Below, in pieces: positions 44,444-52,716 of a stretch of 64,000 nt of DNA (the stretch's first letter is position 1; every line of letters begins with the position of its first letter). The notes below the pieces were generated by a model. It was not told the origin of the DNA, did no database searches, and saw only the letters and a program-made list of their open reading frames with translations. Origin of the DNA: Chitinophagaceae bacterium (lineage in GTDB: Bacteria > Bacteroidota > Bacteroidia > Chitinophagales > Chitinophagaceae); assembly GCA_016722465.1 (NCBI GenBank), contig JADKJC010000001.1, forward strand, positions 186,001-250,000, read 5' to 3'. The translations under genes were made by a program, and so were the position numbers.

Positions 44444-44925
44444 AATATTGGTTGGTTTTACTTTTATTGGATACCAGAATTGGAATCAAATCTATTAAAC
44501 AGGTAATCAACCCTGGAATGGAATTAGCAGTTGCAGTTGTAAATTCTGCAACTGTACCTGCTCAGCATTCATCTGTTATTGAAGTTGCCATGAAGTAAAT
44601 AAAATCCATACATCAGGAGCATGAAATTTTAATACCCAGAAAAGACTTTAAATAATAAATGAAAAGAAAAAATATTGCGGTAACTGCTTAGAGCAGTGTA
44701 TATACTTATTACAGTAGAAAACTGAATGCTCAATTTTGGAGGAGTCTTGAAATACTTAATTGAAGAGCTATACCTTTTAATGTAACCTGATGTATTAGTG
44801 TAATAATATTGTGCGGAATAGTACAGAACGGTTGAAAAATAAAGAGGTGAGCCATACCTTGTATGCCTCACCTCAAAAATGAAACTCGCTCTATTTTAAA
44901 ACCTAAAGGGCGGGATGGAGAAGTA
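44444..44925. other. Gap with one terminator, otherwise nothing recognised
   Basis: This is a 482-base AT-rich stretch between two minus-strand genes. Apart from the hairpin at 44835-44874 and the upstream region of the YadA-like gene, no ORF, repeat or RNA was identified. Confidence 0.4.
44835..44874 (-). terminator. Terminator of the LipL32-like gene
   Basis: GAGGTGAG.CATAC-CTT-GTATG.CTCACCTC hairpin (44844-44874, one C/C mismatch), followed on the minus strand by TTTATTTTT. Confidence 0.8.
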
Positions 44926-45615
44926 TTATTTAGTACTGATTAAACCAGCAATCGTATTGGAAAGTTTAATGCCCGGCAGTTTAACAGGCGCACCTATCTG
45001 TGCAACAAAACTTCCCTGCACCGCACCTGTTTTAAATGTGGTAAACCCAATCCGGTACAATCCAACAGTAAGTGCTTTTAACGGATCACCGGGGCTGCTG
45101 GTTACCCTGAACAGTGAATTATATTTTTGCCCGGATGGCTGTGCCGGCAGTTCACTGCAATCATCGTTGTATCCAAGTTGTACCCAGTTGGCACCGCTTA
45201 CTTTATTCTGAATATCTGTCAACGAAATAATGTTTACAGCTCTTTCTAACGTTATCCAGGTATCAAAATAACTAGCCCTGTCAGTTGCATTTTTTGTAAA
45301 AGTTTCGCTGGCAATATCCGTTCCTTCCGGATTCATACTCTCCGGCACCGGCGATACCATGCGTACGCCAATTTCCGGCGCTGCAATCGGTATCCAGATA
45401 TATACATAGTAGTATTTTTTACCACCCTTCTCTGCATCTGGCTTTGCACCCGGCTCAATAAACCCAAAGTAATTGTTCACATCGGTATAGGGTGGGCGGA
45501 TATCTTTTCCCAATACTGTTTTCATACCAAGGTCTGATCCAAATTTTCCCAGTTTCTGGCTGCTTGCAACCAGGCCTGCAGACAGGATGCAGACAACAAT
45601 TATCCATTTTTTCAT
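44926..45615 (-). CDS. LipL32-like surface protein
   Basis: The 229-residue exported protein resembles Leptospira LipL32 along its length: NNYFGFIEPGAKPD, KKYYYVYIWIPIAAPEIGVR, MVSPVPES, YFDTWITLERAV, KYNSLFRV, VGLYRIGFTTFKTGAVQGSF and VAQIGAPV all have counterparts in the spirochaete protein ([49 protein letters not shown], from memory). LipL32 is the most abundant leptospiral surface protein, with a jelly-roll fold and a calcium-binding acidic cluster; here the insert bearing the poly-Asp cluster is reduced to YNDDCSE. The N-terminus (MKKWIIVVCILSAGLVASSQ) has no lipobox at the cleavage site, so it is probably not a lipoprotein. It is monocistronic, with its own terminator. Confidence 0.82.
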   Translation of the reverse strand: MKKWIIVVCILSAGLVASSQKLGKFGSDLGMKTVLGKDIRPPYTDVNNYFGFIEPGAKPDAEKGGKKYYYVYIWIPIAAPEIGVRMVSPVPESMNPEGTDIASETFTKNATDRASYFDTWITLERAVNIISLTDIQNKVSGANWVQLGYNDDCSELPAQPSGQKYNSLFRVTSSPGDPLKALTVGLYRIGFTTFKTGAVQGSFVAQIGAPVKLPGIKLSNTIAGLISTK

Positions 45616-46028
45616 ATTGCTTTATTTGTAACAAAAATACCCGGCAATGCAATACATTACTACCCTTTTTGGCAAGCGACTTAAAGTGCTTGATAACTGC
45701 AGTGTTTGCTTTGACAAATGCGTTTACTTTTAAGCTGGCTCATGTATTAGTACACAGTTCCGGGCTGTAAGTTGCAGCACTACTTTTTTCACTTGACGAG
45801 CAATGAATTCATAAGAAGGTTCAATAGTGGCACTCAATGCCTTCTTACAGCTACATACAGTGCCTGCATATCCCACAAAAAATAAAACAGGACAAGAATT
45901 TAAATATTCCTGTACTGGTTGTAACGAAGGGCAAAAATAAACCTGACAAAAGCAGCTCAGGCAACGTTAAACACGGTGGCATACCGGTAATGTAACAATA
46001 CAAATAAAAGAGAGGATAGTACAATGGT
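45616..46028. other. 413-base gap, nothing recognised
   Basis: Upstream region of the LipL32-like gene. No convincing ORF, hairpin or repeat seen. Confidence 0.4.
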
Positions 46029-46510
46029 CTATGCAGTGCTTATAAAAATTGCCGCCAGCCTTGGCAGCAGGTAACCCCTGAAAATAAATTCATCCGCCAC
46101 ACCGGCAGTAAATACCAGCACCCAATCATTTCCCATTAAGAGTTTAATAATGTCCACAAGTCTAGTACTGTCATTATTAATCCGGGCTATTGAAAGCAAT
46201 ACTCATATCGCAAACACGCCGGAAGTAATAGTAAGGGCAACAGGATTACTGAATGAAAGTAAATAAAAAATGTACTCCTGTTCATTCCATATCTGCAGCG
46301 GTTGCTTTTCTGCCTTTAATACACAGAACCAACGCAACAGCAAAATGATCCGGGAAAAAACCTGGATACAACAAGAAGCGTTTCACGAATGCAGGTGAAC
46401 CCTGCAAGCTGCAATACAGGAGCAGTGCCCGAAAATAAAACACAAAATAACAAGGCCAGCACAGAAACCATTCCGGCAATAACTACCTATACTGGCTGTT
46501 TGTAACAAAC
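46029..46510 (-). pseudogene. Decayed CPBP-family intramembrane protease
   Basis: Fragments in three minus-strand frames follow the order of a CPBP (Abi) membrane protein: a hydrophobic start (IAGMVSVLALLFCVLFSG), then VLKAEKQPLQIWNEQEYIFY and NPVALTITSGVFAI, then LMGNDWVLVFTAGVADEFIF followed by RGYLLPRLAAIF before TAG at 46029. The last piece is the CPBP active-site motif EExxxR, altered to ADEFIFR. At least two frame changes and an in-frame stop are present, and the usual second His motif is missing, so this is a true remnant rather than a single sequencing slip. Confidence 0.55.
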
Positions 46511-46709
46511 ATTATCCATATTTACAATGGTTATTAGAAAAAGAGAAAACCTCAAATAAGTCATCAGTTTTGGTTATTTTAAGTCAATATCCCTTTTGAA
46601 ACAATGTTTATAAAAGATGCAAACATCAATTTCCACTATCATAGCTCTAAAACAATAATTATGTAATAATTTATGTGAATTATGTAACAGCTTTTAAAGT
46701 ACAGTCAGA

Positions 46710-46717
46710 TAAATTTG
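46710..46717 (+). promoter_or_regulatory. Bacteroidota -7 element with upstream ATTATGTAA repeats
   Basis: TAAATTTG matches TAnnTTTG and lies 16 bases before the ATG at 46733. Just upstream, 46656-46690 carries three near-copies of AATTATGTAA, a possible regulator site. Confidence 0.4.
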
Positions 46718-46732
46718 CATCACTCATTCATT

Positions 46733-47053
46733 ATGACTTTTACTTGTATAGAACCGATGCATCAATTCCTTGCCTGTTACAACTTAAAAAAGGATAACGG
46801 ACTCATACTTTTTGATGCAAACGTGAGTTATCATTCCAATAAATCACAACATACCATTGGCTCGCAGGTACAGGTGATCATTTTACCCAAGGAAATTGCG
46901 GTATACATTATTGAATTTTTAACAGGAGAATTCAATTTCAATGAAATGTACAGCACCAGCCGGTATAACTTTAACTGCTCTGCAACCAATCAACTGGAAA
47001 TAAGCGGAGAGTACCCAGATTGCCCTCTTCCCATTTCTATAATGCCGGTTTAA
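46733..47053 (+). CDS. Small hypothetical protein
   Basis: I do not recognise this 106-residue protein. It is soluble, with no signal peptide, and alternates hydrophobic and polar residues as in a small alpha/beta domain (HTIGSQVQVIILPKEIAVYI; IEFLTGEFNFNEMY). It has a plausible promoter and a following HMA-AraC regulator gene 82 bases downstream on the same strand, so the two may form a unit. Confidence 0.55.
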   Translation: MTFTCIEPMHQFLACYNLKKDNGLILFDANVSYHSNKSQHTIGSQVQVIILPKEIAVYIIEFLTGEFNFNEMYSTSRYNFNCSATNQLEISGEYPDCPLPISIMPV

Positions 47054-47134
47054 AAGTACGCTCCGGTTTTTCTCCCGGCAATACCTCTATTCAGAAATCC
47101 TTAATTTTAGGATTGAATCAACACAACAGCTTCT

Positions 47135-47690
47135 ATGAAATTACATATCTGCAACATGGCATGTGAAAGTTGTAAAGTGCTGGTAAAGGCAGAATTGGAA
47201 AAACTGGGTGCACATCCTGTAAAAGTTGAATTGAGAGCAGTTGAAACAAAATTTAAATTGACTGAAAAAAAAGAGCGGCAGTTTGGTGCAGCAATAAAAA
47301 AAGCAGGGCTTGAACTGGTGAAGGATAAAGAAGCTTTACTCACCGACCAGATAAAAGCAGCAGTTACTGAATACATGGAACGCAGCAGCAATATCAAGAT
47401 CAACCTTCTGAATATCTGAGCAAAAAACTATGCTATTATTATGCTTATATCTCCAGTTACTTTTCTGCCATGCAGGCAAATACCATCGAGCAATACAGCA
47501 TCGCACTAAAGATTGAAAGAGTAAAAGAAATGCTGGTGTGGAAGACCTTACCCTTTTGCAAATTGCCGACCGGCTCAACTACAGCAGTGTTGCACACCTG
47601 TCTGCACAGTTTAAAAAAACTACCGGCTTGCCTGCATCCCATTTTAAAAAACTAAGGAGCGTAAGGAGGAAAACCATACAATACCTATGA
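47135..47690 (+). CDS. AraC-family regulator with N-terminal HMA-like domain, two frameshifts
   Basis: The first frame (47135 on) gives an HMA-like metal-binding-type domain, LHICNMACESCKVLVKAELE, with the CxxC loop, then about 50 linking residues. The rest is out of frame: SEYLSKKLCYYYAYISSYFS, IEQYSIALKIERVKEMLVWE, then DLTLLQIADRLNYSSVAHLS and AQFKKTTGLPASHFKKLR, which is a complete AraC helix-turn-helix pair ending at TGA 47690. Joining them needs one T near 47405 and one G near 47541, both in short runs. The repaired protein of about 185 residues is a known Bacteroidota layout; the sensed metal or ligand is not established. It ends back-to-back with the convergent membrane protein gene. 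Confidence 0.8.
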
Positions 47691-48434
47691 TCATTCAGCA
47701 GTAAGGCTGATTTGTATCTTATTAGCTGCCATATAATCCAGCAAGGCATAAATAAACAGGGTAACAGCACCCATTTCCAGTAACTCTTCAATGCAATACA
47801 AAATGCGGTTGTAGATATGGTTGAGTCCGTAATTTTTATAAAAATATCCTTCAATAAATTCAAGTCCCAGCGCTCCACTCACAAACATAAAGCCCGAAAC
47901 AAAAAATAAATTCCTTGTAAACTTTGGCAAGCCGAGTATGAACCGCATAAAAAAAATCCCTCCTCCAATTACAAACAAACCATAAGGTACCACCCATGCC
48001 CAGTATAACAGTCCTGATACATCATTACTTAACTTTGGTCTAAGTATCCTGGCCACTTCTTCGTGTATCTGAACGCTTTCATCAATCGAAAGAAAAACAA
48101 AAATAGCCCCAAGCGCCAACCAGTAAAATGCTCCCTTGATATGATTTCTTTTTTTGTATATATAAATAACAAACAGTAACACCGCTGCAAAAGCAAGTAT
48201 CAACAGGGAAAACCAGGTAGGTACGTTGTTCTCCAGGTTAAAATCAAAAAGGCGGATGATATTTTTAGCTGTTCTTGAATATGCATGGCGAACATAATCC
48301 TCTGTAAATGCTGCAACATGCCCAAGTAATAATATAAACATTGCCAACAGCAGCAGCTTCAAAACTCTTTTTGGAGAAAAACTAACTGCCTGCAAATTTT
48401 CAGGAGCAATTACTTCGATGTTTGTTTTTTTCAT
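47691..48434 (-). CDS. Multi-pass membrane protein of unknown function
   Basis: The 247-residue protein has about six transmembrane helices: VLKLLLLAMFILLLGHVAAF, WFSLLILAFAAVLLFVIYIY, GAFYWLALGAIFVFLSI, WVVPYGLFVIGGGIFFMRF, LFFVSGFMFVSGALGLEFI, and a C-terminal one near ELLEMGAVTLFIYALL. Acidic and His residues lie at membrane faces (SIDESVQIHEEVARI, IEELLEMGAVTLF), hinting at a metal or proton site. I cannot assign a family. It is a single gene, convergent with the AraC-type regulator and touching it end to end. Confidence 0.75.
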   Translation of the reverse strand: MKKTNIEVIAPENLQAVSFSPKRVLKLLLLAMFILLLGHVAAFTEDYVRHAYSRTAKNIIRLFDFNLENNVPTWFSLLILAFAAVLLFVIYIYKKRNHIKGAFYWLALGAIFVFLSIDESVQIHEEVARILRPKLSNDVSGLLYWAWVVPYGLFVIGGGIFFMRFILGLPKFTRNLFFVSGFMFVSGALGLEFIEGYFYKNYGLNHIYNRILYCIEELLEMGAVTLFIYALLDYMAANKIQISLTAE

Positions 48435-48528
48435 AAGCTGTTGGGTATTGGCTATTACAGTAATCGTTTAAGTGCCATATAAACTTAATACATTTTATTG
48501 TTTTCGGATATTGTTGCACGCCGCCAAA

Positions 48529-48556
48529 TAAAAAAGACTGCTGAAACAGTCCTCTT
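48529..48556 (-). terminator. Terminator of the asparaginase gene
   Basis: On the minus strand GACTG-TTTCAG-CAGTC followed by TTTTTT, 33 bases past the stop at 48584. Confidence 0.7.
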
Positions 48557-48583
48557 TAATATTTCTATCAATAGATCATGTCA

Positions 48584-49072
48584 TCATTTCACTTCTTCAA
48601 ATACACCGGTCTGTTTATTCTTCCGCACATTGTTCCAGTTAAAGTAGCGGCCGTTCATGGCAACATATATTCCTGCAGGCAAAGTTTGAGCAAAAGCCAA
48701 TGCGCTGCCCAGGTTAAACAATCCATCACTACTCCCAAACTTTATCGGTATCATGGCACCGGTAAGTATAATGGTTTTGTCTTTTACCTGTTCGGCAATC
48801 ACAGCAGCCGTTTCTGCCATGGTATCGGTACCATGCGTAATTACAATTTGTGTTTCATCACAGTTATTGCATTGGGGTACGATCAGTCCACGGTCTTCAG
48901 CCGTCATTTCCAGGCTGTCGATCATCATAAGGGTACGTATCTCCACCGCTACTTTACTGCGGCCCATTTCCAGCAGGTCGCTCAGGTGGGTATCTTTAAA
49001 GTATAACTGCCCGTTCAGTTCATTGTATTCTTTATCAAAAGTGCCTCCAGTAATAAATATGCGGATTGCCAT
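48584..49072 (-). CDS. Short asparaginase-domain protein
   Basis: The 162-residue protein equals only the N-terminal catalytic domain of type I/II L-asparaginases: nucleophile Thr in FITGGTFDKEY and the second Thr-Asp pair in ITHGTDTMAETA, plus KTIILTGAMIP. The C-terminal domain of the usual 330-residue enzyme is absent, with a clean stop and terminator, so this is the known short form rather than a fragment. Activity on asparagine is unproven for such forms. ATG 49072 (MAIRIFITGG) is chosen over an upstream extension without family similarity. No asparagine transporter lies nearby. Confidence 0.88.
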   Translation of the reverse strand: MAIRIFITGGTFDKEYNELNGQLYFKDTHLSDLLEMGRSKVAVEIRTLMMIDSLEMTAEDRGLIVPQCNNCDETQIVITHGTDTMAETAAVIAEQVKDKTIILTGAMIPIKFGSSDGLFNLGSALAFAQTLPAGIYVAMNGRYFNWNNVRKNKQTGVFEEVK

Positions 49073-49180
49073 AATGTAAATTTTGCTAGTGAAGGTAAAT
49101 GAATTTACCAATTTATTATTTCGGGATAATTAAGTACCGGTAAATGACAATTGCTATTCAGCAGCACCGCCTATGCCTGC

Positions 49181-49220
49181 AAAAAAAAATCACCCAACGT
49201 TTCATCATACGTTGAGTGAT
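49181..49220 (-). terminator. Terminator of the 220-residue barrel protein
   Basis: ATCACCCAACGT (49189-49200) pairs with ACGTTGAGTGAT (49209-49220) with one G.T; the minus strand continues into nine T's. Confidence 0.88.
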
Positions 49221-49247
49221 GTTGTCATCGTAGACAAACCCTGCCAA

Positions 49248-49910
49248 TTAAAAACTAAATCCTGCTCCAATTTTAAAGCCCTGGTTATAGGCTGATAAAC
49301 TCTGTCCGGCATTTACTTTTGATAACCCACGGTCGTAGGCTGCGGTGATGCGAAGGCCATTACTTAACTGGTAGCCAATACCACCAGTTACTGCAATATC
49401 CCATTGATTGAACTGGCTGGTAATATCCGTTTTGTTGTTCAGTAAATTAAAGCCCGCTATCCCTGCTGTTGTTTTTAAACTGGCATTGGTAAGCAGAGAA
49501 ACCTGCGGACCAGCAAATACCTGCAGACCATTAAAGTTTGCTTTCAGTAATACCGGCATATCAATGTAAGATGAATTCAATTTGGCAGTAGCATTCGCAG
49601 TAAGAAAGCTGATATCTTTTACGGAATAACTACCGTTCAATTGGTAGCCTTTTGTTGTGTAATACAATGCAGGTTCTATAGAAAAATTATTCCCTACAGG
49701 AATATTCACAAAGCCACCTGCATAGTAACCGGTAACAGCGTTGGTGCTTACGATATCATTGGTGAAATTTAATAATTGCTGCATATTTTTTACAGCATCT
49801 CCACGCATGTTGGCAATATTGGTGCCTCCTGCACCACCGTATGTAATGCGTTGTGAAAAGGAGCTGATGGAAAATAATAAACCAAGAGGAAGTAAAATTT
49901 TATTTTTCAT
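49248..49910 (-). CDS. Outer-membrane beta-barrel (porin-family, PorT-like) protein
   Basis: The 220-residue protein has a signal peptide (MKNKILLPLGLLFSISSFS) and the Bacteroidota 'outer membrane beta-barrel' pattern: GGAGGTNIANMRGDA near the N-terminus, FSIEPALYYTTKGYQL, YIDMPVLLKANFNGLQVFAG, WDIAVTGGIGYQLSNGLRIT, ending in FKIGAGFSF with the C-terminal Phe of barrel proteins. It is probably a small eight- to ten-strand barrel; function unknown. It is monocistronic, with a clear terminator. Confidence 0.85.
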   Translation of the reverse strand: MKNKILLPLGLLFSISSFSQRITYGGAGGTNIANMRGDAVKNMQQLLNFTNDIVSTNAVTGYYAGGFVNIPVGNNFSIEPALYYTTKGYQLNGSYSVKDISFLTANATAKLNSSYIDMPVLLKANFNGLQVFAGPQVSLLTNASLKTTAGIAGFNLLNNKTDITSQFNQWDIAVTGGIGYQLSNGLRITAAYDRGLSKVNAGQSLSAYNQGFKIGAGFSF

Positions 49911-50016
49911 AACTGTCAGCAACCGGGATTTACAGCCGCCTGCGGTTATAAGAAAGAAAATTGAAACAAAGGATTAATGTGGGGTAAAGAAGTATTTGTT
50001 AAAGAATAGGCTGTAT

Positions 50017-50568
50017 CTACTTTGCTTTATTAAACAGCTTTAGCACAGCGATTACTTTTTGATATTGAAAATCCATGGGAGTAGAACTCCTGGTATTGTC
50101 ATATGTTAAGTTAAACAAGGCAACCGCAGCCGGATCAGCCTTTATTAACTCATACAGGTTTTGTTTTGTATAATCGTAAAAATTGATCCTGTCGGTCGTT
50201 AAATAACAGCTGGTCGAATTCCGATCACCATCGGATAAGGTGAGGCAATAGGCCTCTAATTTACCACGGCTGATCCTGTACATAAAATGATGGTTTCTTT
50301 TAAGATAAAAACCTTCATCTGTTTGCATCACTGCAATGTCCATAAATTTATACTCCACATCATCTACTACAATAACAGCATTTCCTTTGCGGCGGATCTT
50401 TCTCACATCTGAACCATATATCTTTTTTCCTGCGGCAGTCACCACAAAATTCCTGCTGCCTTCCCTGGCTTCCGTTGTTGAATCAATCAATTTTCCATGA
50501 AAGGTTCTTTGAGAACAGGAACAGGCAATCAGGGTAAGTAAAAAGCTCAAAAAAAAGAATCGTATCAT
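50017..50568 (-). CDS. Lipoprotein of unknown function
   Basis: The 183-residue protein starts MIRFFFLSFLLTLIACSCSQ, with two closely spaced Cys residues either of which could be the lipidated one. The body is basic-patterned with KKIYGSDVRKIRRKGNAVIV and a two-Cys pair (AYCLTLSD, STSCYLTTD) that may form a disulphide. I do not recognise the family. It lies between two minus-strand genes with normal spacing. Confidence 0.75.
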   Translation of the reverse strand: MIRFFFLSFLLTLIACSCSQRTFHGKLIDSTTEAREGSRNFVVTAAGKKIYGSDVRKIRRKGNAVIVVDDVEYKFMDIAVMQTDEGFYLKRNHHFMYRISRGKLEAYCLTLSDGDRNSTSCYLTTDRINFYDYTKQNLYELIKADPAAVALFNLTYDNTRSSTPMDFQYQKVIAVLKLFNKAK

Positions 50569-50689
50569 GCTGTTTGCCGGGTTTTAATATTCACAGCAAA
50601 ATAAACATAAACCAATCAATATCTTTATCAATACCCTTGTAAATTTTTAAAACACCATGAACCAGCGCCTTATTTAAAAGCCGGAAAAA

Positions 50690-52006
50690 TCATCGATCCT
50701 TAGTCACCCGCCATACCATATTGCTCACATCATCTGTCACCAGCATAGAACCATCGGCAAGCACTGCCACATCTACGGGTCTACCCCTAACTTCACTATC
50801 TGTTGAACCTGCTACAGCAAAGCCGGTTAAAAAATCTTCCTGCGGCCCCGAAGGTTTACCATTTGCAAAAGGAACAAAGATCACTTTATAACCAGCCAGT
50901 TCCTTCCTGTTCCAGGAACCGTGCTGTGCAATGAATGCTCCATTATGATATTTGGGAGGAAATGTCTTGCCGTTATAAAAAACCAACCCCAGCGATGCAG
51001 TGTGAGCACCTAATGCCACATCAGGAACAATCGCTTTGCCTACCAGGTCAGGCCGCTGCTGGTCTTTCATCCTCGGGTCTTCATGCTGACCAAAATAAGA
51101 AAACGGCCAGCCATAAAAACCGCCTTCTTTTACACTCGTAAAATAATCCGGCACCAGTTCATCGCCCAGTTCATCCCGTTCGTTCACTGCTGTCCATAAT
51201 GTATTGGTGCCGGGCACCCAGGCCATGCCTGCAGGATTCCGCAGGCCCGAAGCGTAGATGCGTTCGCCGCTGCCATCAACATTCACTTCTAAAATACAGG
51301 CCCTTCTTATTTCATTATCCAGTCCTTCTTCGGCCACATTGCTGCCGGAGCCCACTGCGATATAAATTTTATTACCCGCTTTATTGGTAATGATATTTCT
51401 TGCCCAGTGGCGGTTGTGCTTACCTGCAGGCAATGAAACCAATTTCTTTCCCACTCCATTCAGTTTTGTGTCGCCCAATTTATAATCAAACCGCAGCAAT
51501 GCATCTGTATTGCCCACATAAAAATGATTGCCGAGTATCAGCATACCAAATGGCTGGTTAAGGTTTTCGGCAAACACAAAACGCTGATCTACGATGCCGT
51601 CTTTATTGCTGTCACGGAACAGGGTAATGCGGTTGGCACTTTCCCCAATATGCTGCGTTTTTATTTTACGGGAAATTTTTGCCCCGAATTTCAGAATGCC
51701 TTTCAGTATCGTATTCGATTCTGCAATGAACACATCGCCATTCTCCGCAACATATATCCATCTCGGGTGCTGCAGGCTGTCTGCAAACTTGCTTACGGTA
51801 AACCCTGCAGGTGCAACCGGCATTTGATCACCCCAGCCAATTACCTTACTGAAATTTTTGGTTGATTTGGTGGCAAATGGCGCTGGTAGTGTATCCTTCA
51901 ACGTTTTCCCGTCATCAGCTTTTTCCTGCCCGTACAAATTTCCAATACTGCTTATCGCTATCATTGCAGATAACATCATTACCGGCAGTCCTGCATATTT
52001 TTTCAT
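50690..52006 (-). CDS. Sorbosone dehydrogenase-family beta-propeller protein
   Basis: The 438-residue exported protein has a signal peptide (MKKYAGLPVMMLSAMIAISS) and the six-blade propeller of soluble quinoprotein glucose / L-sorbosone dehydrogenases. Landmarks: APAGFTVSKFADSLQHPRWI, ENGDVFIAESNT, HNRHWARNIITNKAGNKIYI, VGSGSNVAEEG, GLRNPAGMAWVP, VNERDELGDELVPDYFTSV, ALGAHTASLGLVFY, AFIAQHGSWNR and DGSMLVTDDVSN. It probably oxidises a sugar-type substrate using PQQ in the periplasm; no PQQ synthesis genes are in the window and the substrate is not determinable. Confidence 0.9.
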   Translation of the reverse strand: MKKYAGLPVMMLSAMIAISSIGNLYGQEKADDGKTLKDTLPAPFATKSTKNFSKVIGWGDQMPVAPAGFTVSKFADSLQHPRWIYVAENGDVFIAESNTILKGILKFGAKISRKIKTQHIGESANRITLFRDSNKDGIVDQRFVFAENLNQPFGMLILGNHFYVGNTDALLRFDYKLGDTKLNGVGKKLVSLPAGKHNRHWARNIITNKAGNKIYIAVGSGSNVAEEGLDNEIRRACILEVNVDGSGERIYASGLRNPAGMAWVPGTNTLWTAVNERDELGDELVPDYFTSVKEGGFYGWPFSYFGQHEDPRMKDQQRPDLVGKAIVPDVALGAHTASLGLVFYNGKTFPPKYHNGAFIAQHGSWNRKELAGYKVIFVPFANGKPSGPQEDFLTGFAVAGSTDSEVRGRPVDVAVLADGSMLVTDDVSNMVWRVTKDR

Positions 52007-52716
52007 TGTTTACATTTTATCTGAACACAGGTTCATTATAATGTTTCAATCGATATGCCAGTAAATTTTTTGAACCAATCTTTTGAATTACAATTTTACT
52101 TCAGTGGCGTCGCACTCTTGTATGGCACATCAATTTTGAACTTTTTATTGCAGCGGAGATTGTGGAGGAATCGTTCTCCGGATACAAAAAAAATGAAGAA
52201 TGAAATTTAAAAAATTAAGCGAAGCCGCTTCCCTGAAATTCAAAAAAAAACTTAACTGGTCTTACACGCCGATGTTGTGTTTTATTGACCAACATCCGAA
52301 GTCGTGAATCGAAATGGGGCAAAATATTTTTAATACTGCCAAAAACAACATGAATTAAGCTTCGGTTGTTGGTTAAACCCCAACACTGGCGTTCCCGGGA
52401 TAGTTAAAACAAAAAATCTAAAGATTGGAAGGTCAACGATGGCTGAGAGTTATTCATTTGGCTCATTTACAAAACAGAATTTAAATTATTTGCAGATCGA
52501 TCAGGTTGTTAAACGATGGAGGTTAATTTTTAAAATCCGGATAAAACGAGGCCATTTTTATGCATGGCAGATTTTATTCCTGGCAGCCATATTGCTGCCA
52601 GGAATAAAAAAGCCGGGAAACGCTTTATTCAGTAATATAAAAATGGGGCATACAAAACGGATAACTATAAAAACAGGCTTGGTTAGTTATTTAACTCAAT
52701 GCCCGTGTAATACTGA
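52007..52716. other. 710-base gap with repeats and a possible transposase scrap
   Basis: The gap between two minus-strand genes contains the inverted repeat above, a 16-bp perfect hairpin at 52572-52609 (core TTCCTGGCAGC-catatt-GCTGCCAGGAA), and a + strand reading frame from 52439. The start of that frame (YSFGSFTKQNLNYLQIDQVV) faintly recalls IS5-type transposase N-termini, but it soon runs into the downstream gene antisense. I call no gene here. Confidence 0.35.
52265..52393. repeat. Long imperfect inverted repeat of unknown type
   Basis: Left arm 52265-52301 (CACGCCGATGTTGTG, then TTGACCAACATCCGAAG) pairs with right arm 52360-52393 (CTTCGGTTGTTGGTTAA, then CCCCAACACTGGCGTT) over about 34 positions with a few mismatches and bulges. 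A 58-base central region contains no ORF. It lies in a 710-base gene-free stretch. Confidence 0.55.

Noticed and set aside
46282..46479. 65-codon minus-strand frame as a separate gene
   Set aside because: It lies inside the decayed CPBP protease, whose fragments in neighbouring frames explain the region better.
52265..52393. Integron attC site
   Set aside because: The bulged inverted repeat is suggestive, but the ends do not show the RYYYAAC/GTTRRRY core pair, and no integrase or cassette array is present.
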